Position numbers and translations under genes: made by a program | Part shown: piece by piece, positions 33,981-45,617 of the stretch | Position numbering within the stretch: position 1 is the stretch's first letter | Layout: every line of letters starts with the position of its first letter | Assembly: GCA_963812335.1 (NCBI GenBank) | Contig: CAWEUU010000004.1 | Location: 62,001 to 126,000 of the forward strand | Direction: 5' to 3' | Source: VRUE01 sp963812335 | Lineage (GTDB): Bacteria; Actinomycetota; Thermoleophilia; Solirubrobacterales; 70-9 | DNA: 64,000 nucleotides | Notes under the pieces: generated by a model | Database searches by the model: none | Told to the model about the DNA's origin: nothing | What the model saw: only the letters and a program-made list of their open reading frames with translations

Positions 33981-34005
33981 CCAGCCGAGAAAGGAACCCA
34001 CGGGG

Positions 34006-34449
34006 ATGGCATTTCGTGGCCTCTACGAGCACAGCCTCGATTCCAAGGATCGGCTCACGGTTCCTTCCCGCTTTCGCGCGGCCCTCTCCGACGGGATCGT
34101 TCTCTCCAAGAGCTTCGACCCCTGCGTCTGGGTGCACACGACCGACGAGTTCGAGCAGCTCTCCGAGCGCTTCCTCTCGCCGCACAGCCCCTTCGGCAAG
34201 GACGCCCGCAGCCTGCGCCGCCGCTTCCACGGCGGCTCCTTCGACGAGAAGCTCGACTCGGCCGGGCGCATCCGCGTGCCCAAGCCGCTGATTGAGCACG
34301 CCGGTCTCGCCGGGCCCTGCATCGTGATCGGCGCCGGTGAGTACCTCGAGATCTGGAACGCCGAGGACTGGGCCAAGCAGGAGGAGGAGCTCGACGCCTC
34401 CGCGCCGGAGATCGCCGAGGGCCTGGCCACGAGCGGGGCGAGTGCGTGA
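34006..34449 (+). CDS. mraZ: Transcriptional regulator MraZ
   Basis: This 147-residue protein has two AbrB-like MraZ repeats, the first with SLDSKDRLTVPSRFRAAL and the second with KLDSAGRIRVPKPLIEHAGL; the DxxGR/DxKxR pattern is the DNA-binding signature. It binds TGGGA repeats upstream of its own operon in other bacteria and such repeats are present here. The ATG at 34006 has AAAGGA about 10 nt upstream. Confidence 0.95.
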   Translation: MAFRGLYEHSLDSKDRLTVPSRFRAALSDGIVLSKSFDPCVWVHTTDEFEQLSERFLSPHSPFGKDARSLRRRFHGGSFDEKLDSAGRIRVPKPLIEHAGLAGPCIVIGAGEYLEIWNAEDWAKQEEELDASAPEIAEGLATSGASA

Positions 34450-34450
34450 G

Positions 34451-35485
34451 ATGCATGCCCGTGCCGCGCAAGCGCCGCTTCCCGACCGGGCCCGGCCTCA
34501 GACTGCATTCGACCCCGCGACCCTGATCTACATGCCGACCGAGCACGAGCCAGTCCTCGCCGCCGAGCTGACCGAACTGCTGGCGCCAAAACCGGGCCAG
34601 ACCGCAGTCGACTGCACCTTCGGCGGTGGCGGCCACGCGCGCCGGATCGCCGCCGCGCTCGGGCCGTGGGGGACGCTGATCGGGATTGACCGCGACCCCG
34701 CCGCCGAGGACAGATTCGAGCGCTTCGCCGCCGAGGTCGACTGCCGGACCCGCTTACTCGGCTGCGACTACTCGGCAGGTCTACGCACCCTGCGCGGCGA
34801 AGGCATCCGCCCAGACATGGTGTTCATGGACCTCGGAATGTCCTCGATGCAGGTCGACGCCAGGGAGCGGGGGTTCTCCTACTCCTATGAGGCGCCGCTC
34901 GACATGCGGATGGACACCCGGCAGCAGTTCAGCGCCGCCGACCTGGTCAACGAGTGGCCCGAGTCGCGGATCGCGCAGGCGCTGCGCCACTTCGGTGAGG
35001 AGCGCTACGCCGGCGGCATCGCGCGTGAGATCGTGCGGCGCCGGCCGCTGCGGACGACGGCCGAGCTGGTCGACGCGGTCAAAGCGGGAATGCCCGCTTC
35101 GGCCCGCTTCGGCGGCGGCCACCCGGCCAAGCGGACGTTCCAGGCATTGCGGATCGCCGTCAACGGCGAGCTCGACTCGCTCGACGATGCGCTGCCGACC
35201 GCGTGGTCGATGCTGCCGCCCGGCGGGCGCCTCGCCGCGATCTCCTTCCACTCGCTCGAGGACCGTCGCGTCAAGCGGTTCCTCGCCGCCCGCGCCCGCG
35301 GCTGCGTCTGCCCGCCCGAGCTGCCCGTCTGCGCCTGCGGGCGCGATCCGGAAGCGGAGCTGCTGACCCGCCGCGCGCTGGCGCCGGAAGCGGCCGAAGC
35401 CGCCGCCAACCCACGCTCCCGATCTGCCCATCTGCGTGCCGCCGTGAAGATCGCCGAGGCGCAGAGCGCCGGGAGTGCCGCCTGA
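34451..35485 (+). CDS. rsmH: 16S rRNA (cytosine-1402-N4)-methyltransferase
   Basis: This 344-residue SAM-dependent methyltransferase modifies 16S rRNA C1402. Motifs: DCTFGGGGHARRI (SAM loop), GIDRDP, MDLGMSSMQVD, and the late ISFHSLEDRRVKRFL. A Cys-rich insert (CVCPPELPVCACG) near residue 280 is usual for the family. I chose the ATG at 34451, directly after the mraZ stop; an internal ATG at 34532 (MPTEHEPVL) matches the usual family start better, and the extra 27 residues may be untranslated. Confidence 0.92.
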   Translation: MHARAAQAPLPDRARPQTAFDPATLIYMPTEHEPVLAAELTELLAPKPGQTAVDCTFGGGGHARRIAAALGPWGTLIGIDRDPAAEDRFERFAAEVDCRTRLLGCDYSAGLRTLRGEGIRPDMVFMDLGMSSMQVDARERGFSYSYEAPLDMRMDTRQQFSAADLVNEWPESRIAQALRHFGEERYAGGIAREIVRRRPLRTTAELVDAVKAGMPASARFGGGHPAKRTFQALRIAVNGELDSLDDALPTAWSMLPPGGRLAAISFHSLEDRRVKRFLAARARGCVCPPELPVCACGRDPEAELLTRRALAPEAAEAAANPRSRSAHLRAAVKIAEAQSAGSAA

Positions 35486-35982
35486 TGGCCGCCGCAGCTA
35501 CCGCCCGGCAGGCCGCACCGGCACGCGCGCCGCGCAAGCGCCCGGCGCCGAGCCGCACCCCGCAGCGCAAGCGGGCGACTCCCGCGCGCCGTCCCGGCGG
35601 CCAGCTGATCCCGATCGCCGTCGGCACCGCGACCGCCGTCCGTGGCCTTCCCGACTCCGGCCTGATCGTCAAGCTGACCCGCGGCCGCGCCTGGATCGCG
35701 GTGCTTGGCGCGTTGCTGGCCGGCATCGTCGCGCTCAACGTGATCACGCTCAGCCTCGCCGCAAGCGCCGGCCACATCGAGCAGAACATCCAGGCCCTCG
35801 ACGAGGAGAACTCGGTGCTGCGCAGCCGCGACGCGCAGAAGTCCGGCGCCGGGCGGATCAGCCACGAAGCCGCCGGGCTGGGACTGAGCGCGGCGGCGAT
35901 CGAGGAGGCCGGCGTCGTGCGGGCGAGCCCTGATGACGCCGCGATCGCTGCCCGCCGGCTTGCCGCCGCCGGGTCCTACTGA
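35485..35982 (+). CDS. FtsL-like division protein
   Basis: This 165-residue bitopic protein has a basic, Arg/Pro/Ala-rich cytoplasmic tail (1-68), one membrane helix (about 70-92, WIAVLGALLAGIVALNVITL) and a short coiled coil (IEQNIQALDEENSVLRSRD). Position between rsmH and ftsI is that of ftsL, whose product joins the divisome with FtsI. Sequence similarity in this family is low, so the name rests on order and topology. The start overlaps the rsmH stop. Confidence 0.75.
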   Translation: MAAAATARQAAPARAPRKRPAPSRTPQRKRATPARRPGGQLIPIAVGTATAVRGLPDSGLIVKLTRGRAWIAVLGALLAGIVALNVITLSLAASAGHIEQNIQALDEENSVLRSRDAQKSGAGRISHEAAGLGLSAAAIEEAGVVRASPDDAAIAARRLAAAGSY

Positions 35983-35990
35983 GCCTGGGC

Positions 35991-37643
35991 ATGCGTACGA
36001 TCGAGCGCAGAATCGGTCTCCTCTTCGCCGGCTTTCTGCTCTGCTTCCTCGTCATCGCCGGCCGGGCCTTCTGGCTGCAGGGCGTGCAGGGGGCCGAGCT
36101 CGCATCCGAGGCCGCCTACCAGCAGACCGACGTCGTCACCGTTCCCGGCCTGCGCGGCAGCGTGCTCGATCGCTTCGGTAACCCGCTTGCCGTCTCCGAA
36201 GACGCGCGCACGATCTACGCCACGCCCTACCAGGTCGAGCAGCCGCGCCAGACCGCGGCAAAGCTGGCCGAGGTTCTCGGCCTGGAAGAAGGTGACGTGC
36301 TCGAGAGCCTGACCGAAGACTCCGGCTTCGCCTACGTGGCGCGCAAGGTCGACGTGCCCAGCGCGGCGCGGATCGCCCGCCTCGAGCTGCCCGGGATCGG
36401 CGAGCTGCCCGACAGCCGCCGCACCTATCCGCAGGGCGATCTGGCGGCGCAGGCGATCGGCGCCGTCGGCGAGGAAAACCAGGGCCTCAGCGGGCTCGAG
36501 ATCGGCCAGAACGCGGTCCTGCGTGGCAGCGACGGGGAGCGCCGGGTGGTCAACGACGCGCTCGGCGAGCCGATCCGACTGGAGACGGTGAGCGAGGCAG
36601 AGGACGGTGAAGACCTGCGGCTGACGCTCGACCCGGCGATCGAGCGCAAGACCGAGCAGGCGCTGGCCGCGGTCGGCGAAACCTACTCGCCCAAAGGAGC
36701 GACGGCGATCGTCATCGACCCGCGAAGCTCCGAGCTGCTGGCGATGGCCAACTGGCCCCCGGTCGACCCCGGCGACCTGGAGAGCGCCGACCCCGAAGAC
36801 CTGATCAACCGCGCCACCGGCTTCACCTACGAGCCCGGCTCGACCTTCAAGTCCTTCACCGTCTCCGCCGCGTTGGAGGAAGGCCAGGTCGCGCCGGAGA
36901 CCTCCTTCACCCTGCCGCCGACAATCCAGGTCGCCGACCGGGTGATCGAGGAGTCGCACGCGCGGGGCACGGCGACGATGTCGGTCGCCGAAATCCTCGC
37001 TCACTCCTCGAACGTAGGCGCGGTGACGATCGGCCTCGGCCTGGGCAGTGAGAAATTCAGCCGCTGGATCAACCGCTTCGGCTTCGGCCGCCCGACCGGC
37101 GTGCCCTACCCGGCCGAGGAGCGCGGGATCGTGCCCGCCTTGGACGAATACTCGGGCTCGACGATGGGCAACCTGCCGATCGGCCAGGGGCTGGCGGTGA
37201 CGCCGATGCAGATGGTCGCCGGCTACGCGGCGATCGCCAACGGCGGCATCCTGCGTCCGCCGCGGCTGGTCGAGCGGATCGGCGAGGATCCGGTGCCCGA
37301 GCCGAAGGGTCGCCGCGTGATCGGCGCCGGCGTCGCCGCGCAGGTGCGCTCGATGCTCGAGGGCGTGCTGGCGCCGGGCGGCACCGCCTCGGAGGTCAGC
37401 GTCCCCGGATACACCCTGGCCGGCAAGACCGGCACCTCGCAGGTCGCCGAAAACGGCACCTACTCCGAGACCAAGTACGTCGCCTCCTTCATCGGCTTCG
37501 CGCCGGCCGCCGACCCGCGTCTGCTCGTCGCGGTGATCGTCGACCAGCCGCAGGGGGACATTTACGGTGGGTCGGTGGCGGCGCCGGCGTTTGGCGAGAT
37601 CGCGAAGTTTGCGTTGCCCTATCTCGGGGTGCCGCAGGAATAG
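35991..37643 (+). CDS. ftsI: Division-specific transpeptidase FtsI (PBP3-type)
   Basis: This 550-residue class B penicillin-binding protein cross-links septal peptidoglycan. One membrane anchor (about 8-27) is followed by the dimerisation domain with GLRGSVLDRFGNPLAVSED. The transpeptidase domain has active-site Ser284 in GSTFKSF, SSN near residue 340, and KTGTS with Lys479. The length lacks PASTA repeats. A purine-poor gap separates it from ftsL by 8 nt. Confidence 0.92.
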   Translation: MRTIERRIGLLFAGFLLCFLVIAGRAFWLQGVQGAELASEAAYQQTDVVTVPGLRGSVLDRFGNPLAVSEDARTIYATPYQVEQPRQTAAKLAEVLGLEEGDVLESLTEDSGFAYVARKVDVPSAARIARLELPGIGELPDSRRTYPQGDLAAQAIGAVGEENQGLSGLEIGQNAVLRGSDGERRVVNDALGEPIRLETVSEAEDGEDLRLTLDPAIERKTEQALAAVGETYSPKGATAIVIDPRSSELLAMANWPPVDPGDLESADPEDLINRATGFTYEPGSTFKSFTVSAALEEGQVAPETSFTLPPTIQVADRVIEESHARGTATMSVAEILAHSSNVGAVTIGLGLGSEKFSRWINRFGFGRPTGVPYPAEERGIVPALDEYSGSTMGNLPIGQGLAVTPMQMVAGYAAIANGGILRPPRLVERIGEDPVPEPKGRRVIGAGVAAQVRSMLEGVLAPGGTASEVSVPGYTLAGKTGTSQVAENGTYSETKYVASFIGFAPAADPRLLVAVIVDQPQGDIYGGSVAAPAFGEIAKFALPYLGVPQE

Positions 37644-37659
37644 GGGGGTGGCTGTGTGG

Positions 37660-37777
37660 CCGGGGGTCGGGTGTCCCCCTGCTTGCTGGGTTTTTCGCCA
37701 CGTCGCCGGTGGCCGTCCGAGGTTGCCGATGGGGCGAAAAACGGACGCCGCTGCGCTGGGGGACACCCGACCCCCGG
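37660..37777. repeat. 118-bp nested inverted repeat between ftsI and murE
   Basis: The outer arms (37660-37679 and 37758-37777) are perfect 20-bp inverted copies. The inner arms GTTTTTCGCC (37690-37699) and GGCGAAAAAC (37733-37742) are perfect 10-bp copies. The right outer arm ends 2 nt before the murE -10 element TACAAT. This fills most of the 149-nt gap; no coding sequence is evident in it. Confidence 0.8.
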
Positions 37778-37792
37778 CTTACAATCGCCGGC

Positions 37793-39256
37793 GTGAGATT
37801 GAGGGACCTTGTGGGCGCAGCTGGTGGCGCCGAGCTGATCGGTGACCCAGGGGTCGAGGTCGTGGAGCTTGCTTATGACAGTCGCGGCGTCAAGCCTGGG
37901 ACGCTGTTCTTCTGCGTGCCCGGGGAGAAGGTCGATGGGCATGAGTTCGGTCCGGCGGCGGCTGAGGCCGGAGCTGCGGCGCTCGTGGTGGAGCGGGAGC
38001 TTCCGGAGCTCGACGTCACTCAGGTCGTCGTGCCGGATGCGCGGGCTGCGATGGCACCGGTCGCGGCGCGGTTCTTCGGAGAGCCGACCGCTGAGTTGAC
38101 GGTCGCCGGGATAACCGGGACCAATGGGAAGACGACCACGGCATTTCTGCTGCGGGAGATCCTGGAGTCGGCTGGGATGCGGTGCGGGTTGCTGGGGACG
38201 GTGAAGCAGGTCGTCGGCGGGGTCGAGGAGGAGGTCGAGCGGACCACGCCGGAGGCGATCGATCTTCAGCGGACCTTCAGGCGGATGGTCGACGGGGGTG
38301 ATGTGGCCTGTGCGATGGAGGTGTCTTCGCATGCGCTGGCGCTGCACCGGGCCGACGCGATCGAGTTCGATGTCGCGCTGTTCACCAACCTGACCCAGGA
38401 TCACCTCGACTTCCACGCCGACATGGAGGACTACTTCGCGGCGAAGCGGCTGCTGTTCGAGGTCGGTCCGAAGACGGCGATCGTCAACGTCGACGATCCC
38501 TACGGGCGGCGGCTGGCGGCGGAGTTCGATTGCTTGACTTTCTCTGCAGAGGGAGGCGATGCCGATCTCGTGGCGGGTGATGTCGCGATCGGCCCACTCG
38601 GCGGGGAGTTCACGGTTGACGGCGTGCGGGTGCGGACGGGATTGCCGGGGCATTTCAACGTCTCGAATGCGCTTGGCGCCTTCGCCGCCGCGGTCTCGAT
38701 GGGAGTGGAGCCGACGGCCGCGGCGACCGGCCTGGCTCGGGCCGCGCCGCCCCCCGGGCGCTTCGAGCCGATCGATGAGGGGCAGGCCTTTTCGGTCCTC
38801 GTCGACTACGCGCACACGCCGGACTCGCTGGAGAACGTGCTGCGGGCGGCGAGGGGGATGACGGAAGGGCGGGTTCTGGCCGTGTTCGGCGCCGGCGGCG
38901 ACCGGGATCGCGCCAAGCGGCCGCTGATGGGCCGGGCCGGGGTGGAGGGGGCCGACGTCGCGATCGTCACCTCCGACAACCCGCGCTCCGAGGACCCGGA
39001 GGGGATCGTTGCCGAGGTCCTCGCCGGGATCGAGGACCGCAACGGGGTCGAGACCGAGGTCGACCGCCGGGCCGCAGTCGCGCTGGCGCTTTCGCGCGCC
39101 AAGGCGGGCGACACGGTGGTGATCGCCGGCAAGGGGCATGAGCAGGGCCAGGAGTTCGAGCGCGGGCGCAAGATCCCCTTCGACGACCGCGAGGTGGCGC
39201 GCGAGGAGCTGCGCCGGCTGCTCGGCGGAGAACGGGACCCGGCGGCGCGGCTGTGA
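37793..39256 (+). CDS. murE: UDP-MurNAc-tripeptide synthetase MurE (meso-DAP type)
   Basis: This 487-residue Mur ligase adds the third stem residue to UDP-MurNAc-L-Ala-D-Glu with ATP. The ATP loop GITGTNGKTTT lies near residues 105-115, with the Mur carbamylated-Lys region and VVDYAHTPDSLENVL further on. The motif DNPRSEDP (Asp395-Arg398) is the diaminopimelate-selecting signature, so the wall is probably DAP-based. The GTG at 37793 has TACAAT 7 nt upstream and no Shine-Dalgarno, suggesting a leaderless internal promoter. Confidence 0.93.
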   Translation: MRLRDLVGAAGGAELIGDPGVEVVELAYDSRGVKPGTLFFCVPGEKVDGHEFGPAAAEAGAAALVVERELPELDVTQVVVPDARAAMAPVAARFFGEPTAELTVAGITGTNGKTTTAFLLREILESAGMRCGLLGTVKQVVGGVEEEVERTTPEAIDLQRTFRRMVDGGDVACAMEVSSHALALHRADAIEFDVALFTNLTQDHLDFHADMEDYFAAKRLLFEVGPKTAIVNVDDPYGRRLAAEFDCLTFSAEGGDADLVAGDVAIGPLGGEFTVDGVRVRTGLPGHFNVSNALGAFAAAVSMGVEPTAAATGLARAAPPPGRFEPIDEGQAFSVLVDYAHTPDSLENVLRAARGMTEGRVLAVFGAGGDRDRAKRPLMGRAGVEGADVAIVTSDNPRSEDPEGIVAEVLAGIEDRNGVETEVDRRAAVALALSRAKAGDTVVIAGKGHEQGQEFERGRKIPFDDREVAREELRRLLGGERDPAARL

Positions 39257-40654
39257 AACTGGCCCCTGAGCAGATCGCGGCGGCGATCGGGGCCGAGGTC
39301 GTCTCGCGCGGCACGCTTGGTCACCCGCAGCGCGCGGTCATCGACTCAAGCCAGGCGGGGGAGGGCGACCTCTTTTTTGGCCTGCGCGGCGAGCGCGTCG
39401 ACGGCGGCGAATACGCCCCCGAGGCGCTTGAGGCCGGCGCCTGGGGCGCCGTCGTCGAGACATCCAAGGCGCGTTCGCTGTTTGTCGATCCAGGCCCGAC
39501 AAAAGGCGAACGCGCGGGGGGTGGGGGTTGGGTCTTCGCCGTCGAGGATCCGCTGCGCCGCGCTGCAAGAGCTCGCTCGCGCCTGGCGCCGCGAGCTCGG
39601 CGCTCCGGTGGTCGGCATCACCGGCTCGGTCGGCAAGACCTCGGTCAAGGACATCGCCCGGGCGCTGCTGCCGGGCCGGGTCCATGCCAACCGCGAGAAC
39701 CTCAATACCGAGATCGGCCTGCCGCTGACCGTGCTCGAAGCACCTGCCGGCACCGAGCTACTGGTGCTGGAGATGGCGATGCGCGGGCCGGGCCAGATCG
39801 CCGAGCTGGCGGCAATCGCCGAGCCGCGGGTCGCCGTGATCACCAACGTCGGCCCGGTCCACGTCGAGCTGCTCGGCTCGGTCGGGGCGATCGCTGCGGC
39901 AAAGGCGGAGATTCTCGCCGCGCTGCCCGGCGACGGCACGGCTGTGGTCCCGGTCGAGGCGGGCGAGCTCGAGGCTCACCTCGGCGCCGCGCCGCGCCTG
40001 CTCCGCTTCGGCCCGGGCGGCGACATCGAGGCGCTCGAGTCCCGTGTCGAGGAGGACGTCACCGAAGCGCTGATCGCCACCCCCGCGGGCCGCGTGCGCT
40101 TCCACTTCCCCTTCGCTGAGCGCCACAACCTGACCAACGCTCTCGCCGCGATCGGCGCGGGCGTCGCGCTCGGCGCCGTGCCCGAGGAGATGGCCGAACG
40201 CGCTGCGAGCATAGGCTTCTCCCGCTTCCGGGGCGAGCGCCTCGAGCTCGGCGACGGAATTGTCCTTGTGAACGACTGCTACAACGCCAACCCGGTCTCG
40301 ATGCGCGCGGCGCTCGACCACCTCGCCTCGCTTGACGGCACGCGCCGCATCGCCGTGCTCGGCGAGATGGCCGAGCTCGGCCCCGGCGCACCCGCCTATC
40401 ACCGTGAGATCGGCGCCCACGCGCGGGCCCAGGGGGTCGACGTGCTGGTCGGCGTCGGCGAGCCGGCTCGCGAGTACGACCCCGACGAGCTCGTCGGCGA
40501 CCCGGCCGAGGCGGCCGAGCTGCTCGCTGCCCAGCTCGAGCCGGGCGATGCGATCCTGGTCAAGGGCTCGCGCTCGGCGGGCCTCGAGGCGGTCGCCGAG
40601 CTTCTCCAGAGCCGAGCGGCCCCCGGACGCGGGAGCAGAGGAGGCGGCGCCTGA
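39253..40654 (+). CDS. murF: UDP-MurNAc-pentapeptide synthetase MurF, with one apparent frameshift
   Basis: MurF adds D-Ala-D-Ala. The frame from GTG 39253 encodes the amino-terminal domain (VIDSSQAGEGDLFFGLRGERV) to WVFAVEDPL. The continuation AALQELARAWRRELGAPVVG, ITGSVGKTSVKDIA is in the next frame, with the switch near 39553 (CTGCGCCGCGCTG). Total length is 3n+1, so one extra base explains it. Because murF is normally essential, an assembly error is the simplest reading. A 47-nt palindrome (39469-39515) encodes about 16 extra residues just before the break. The end carries APGRGS, a repeat shared with uvrA. Confidence 0.85.
39469..39515. repeat. Palindromic element inside murF
   Basis: The arms 39469-39487 and 39497-39515 are inverted copies over 19 positions (17 identical) with a 9-nt loop. 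In frame it encodes about 16 residues (RSLFVDPGPTKGER...) between two segments that are normally close together in MurF, so it looks like an in-frame insertion. Confidence 0.6.
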
Positions 40655-41630
40655 ATGGGCGAGGTGCTGATCGCGGGCATGGCGGCGATGCTGATCTGCA
40701 TCTTCCTCGGGCCCAAGTTCATCGAGTACCTGCGGGTCAGGGAGTTCGGGCAGCACATCCGTGAGGAGGGCCCGCAGGAGCACCACGCGAAGGCGGGCAC
40801 GCCGACGATGGGCGGGCTGATCGTCTTCGCCGCGATCGTCGTCCCCTTCCTCGTCCTCTCCGACCGCGATGCGCAGAGCCTCGCCGTATTCGGCGTCGCG
40901 ATGGGCTGCGCCGCGCTCGGCTTCGCCGACGACTTCACCAAGATCGTCAAACGCCGCTCACTCGGCCTCTCGGCGCGCTGGAAGCTTGTCGTACAGCTCC
41001 TGCTCGCGCCTCGCCCTCTGGTGGGTCGCCCGCCACGAGGTCGGGCTCGAGCCGGTGCTCGAGTTCCGCATCGGCGACGGCAGCCTCGACCTCGGCCCGG
41101 TGCTCTACTTCGTGCTCGTCTTCCTCGTCATCGCCGGCACTTCGAACGGCGTCAACCTGACCGACGGCCTCGACGGCCTCGCCGCCGGCTCCTGCGCGAT
41201 CGTCCTGCTCGCCTACACCGCGATCGCCTTCGTCACCAACGAGCAGCAGAACCTGGCGCTGCTCTCCGCCTGCCTGGTCGGCGCTTGCGTCGGCTTTCTC
41301 TGGTTCAACGCCTTCCCGGCCTCGATCTTCATGGGCGACACCGGCTCGCTCGGGCTCGGCGGGGCGATCGGCGCGCTTGCGGTGATGACCCAGACCGAGG
41401 TGCTGCTGATCATCATCGGCGGCATCTTCGTGATCGAGGCGCTATCGGTCGCGATCCAGGTCTTCTCCTTCAAGACCTTCCGCCGCCGCGTCCTGCTGAT
41501 GGCGCCCCTGCACCACCACTTCGAGATGATGGCCTGGTCGGAGACCAAGATCATGCTGCGCTTCTGGATCATCGCCGCCGTCTGCTCCGGCATCGGCTTC
41601 ACGCTCTACCAGCAGTCGATTGGCCGCTGA
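40655..41630 (+). CDS. mraY: Phospho-MurNAc-pentapeptide translocase MraY, with one apparent frameshift
   Basis: MraY makes lipid I at the inner membrane. The first frame has GPQEHHAKAGTPTMGGL and FADDFTKIVKRRSLGLSARW, then WKLVVQLLLA. The rest is in the next frame: LALWWVARHEVGLEPV, SNGVNLTDGLDGLAAGSC, FMGDTGSLGLGGAIG, MAPLHHHFEMMAWSETKI. The break is near 41009 (CTCGCGCCTCGCCC); removing one base restores the family sequence. Length is 3n+1. Loss of MraY would be lethal, so an assembly error is likely. It is the last dcw gene here; uvrA follows. Confidence 0.88.
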
Positions 41631-41648
41631 GCTCGCGGCGTTCGAAGG

Positions 41649-41673
41649 GAACATCTGTTCGTGTGGGTAGACT
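41649..41673 (+). promoter_or_regulatory. LexA box and -10 element of uvrA
   Basis: GAACATCTGTTC (41649-41660) fits the GAACnnnnGTTC LexA site. TAGACT (41668-41673) follows, 8 nt before the GTG at 41682, so the site overlaps the promoter and transcription probably starts at the start codon. uvrA is a classical SOS gene. Confidence 0.82.
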
Positions 41674-41681
41674 CGGTCGCA

Positions 41682-44621
<2,940 letters not shown>

Positions 44622-44633
44622 TTCCGCGTTGCG

Positions 44634-45605
44634 TCACTCGGCCTCATCCGGATCAAGCAGCAGCGAGGCGCCGATCGCGCCGCCCAGGTCGCCCAACTCG
44701 GCGACCTGCATCTTCGGCGGATTGTCGTCGACAAACAGGTGCTTGTGCATCTCGCCCGCGAGGTCATCCATGAAGCGATCGCCGAAGCGCACTCCGAGAC
44801 CGCCGCCGATCACGACCGCCTCGACGTCGAGCAGGTTGACGGCGGAGGCGATCCCGGTCCCCAGGTAGCGGATCGCACGGCGCAGCAGGCTCTCGGTCAG
44901 GGCGTCGCCCTCGCGCAGGGCGTGCTCCCAGACCGAGCTGGTCAAGCGGTCTTTGCCGCGCTTTTTCATCACATGGAAGAGGTCGGTCTCGACCCCCTTG
45001 GCGAGGTCGCGGCGCGCCTTTGCCTCCATCGCGGCGCGGCCGGCGTATGCCTCCATGCAGCCGCGCCGTCCGCAGGGGCAACGCGCGCCGTTGCGCTTGA
45101 CGACCATGTGGCCGATCTCGGCCGCGGCCCCGCGTCCCAACCAGGGCCTGCCGTCGAGGATGATGCCGCCGCCGACGCCGGTGCCCCACCAGACGCCGAG
45201 CAGCGAGTTGCGCCCGTGCCCGGCGCCGAGCTTGTGCTCGCCTTCGACCGCGACCTGGACATCGTTGCCAATCCGCACCTCGGCGCCGAGCGCGTCGGTC
45301 AAGGTTTCGCCCAGCGGGAAGCTGTTTTCCCAGCCGGGCAGGTTGCGGGCGCCGGAGACGACGCCGGTCTTCCCGTTGGCGTCCCCCGGCGAGCCGACCC
45401 CGATTCCGCCCAGGTCGCCGGACTTGACCCCGGCTTCCTGTGCGGCTTCGCGCATCGCCTCGGCCATCGCTGCGGCGACGTCGGCGGGGCCGCCCTCCGT
45501 CGGGGTCGGCTTGCGCGCCTGGCCCTTCACCTCGCCGTCGTTGTCGACGACCACGGTCTGGATCTTCGTGCCCCCGAGGTCGATGCCACCGCGCAGATCG
45601 CTCAT
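44634..45605 (-). CDS. ROK-family sugar kinase (glucokinase-like)
   Basis: This 323-residue ROK protein has the ATP phosphate loop GIDLGGTKIQTVVVD, the ExGH substrate motif EIGHMVV, and the zinc-binding CPCGRRGCMEAYAG. These are the signature of bacterial ROK glucokinases, which phosphorylate glucose in the cytoplasm. No HTH is present, so it is an enzyme rather than a repressor. TAGACT 7 nt before the ATG at 45605 suggests a leaderless message; the hexamer overlaps the divergent neighbour's start. Confidence 0.88.
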   Translation of the reverse strand: MSDLRGGIDLGGTKIQTVVVDNDGEVKGQARKPTPTEGGPADVAAAMAEAMREAAQEAGVKSGDLGGIGVGSPGDANGKTGVVSGARNLPGWENSFPLGETLTDALGAEVRIGNDVQVAVEGEHKLGAGHGRNSLLGVWWGTGVGGGIILDGRPWLGRGAAAEIGHMVVKRNGARCPCGRRGCMEAYAGRAAMEAKARRDLAKGVETDLFHVMKKRGKDRLTSSVWEHALREGDALTESLLRRAIRYLGTGIASAVNLLDVEAVVIGGGLGVRFGDRFMDDLAGEMHKHLFVDDNPPKMQVAELGDLGGAIGASLLLDPDEAE

Positions 45606-45617
45606 GCACGTCAGTCT

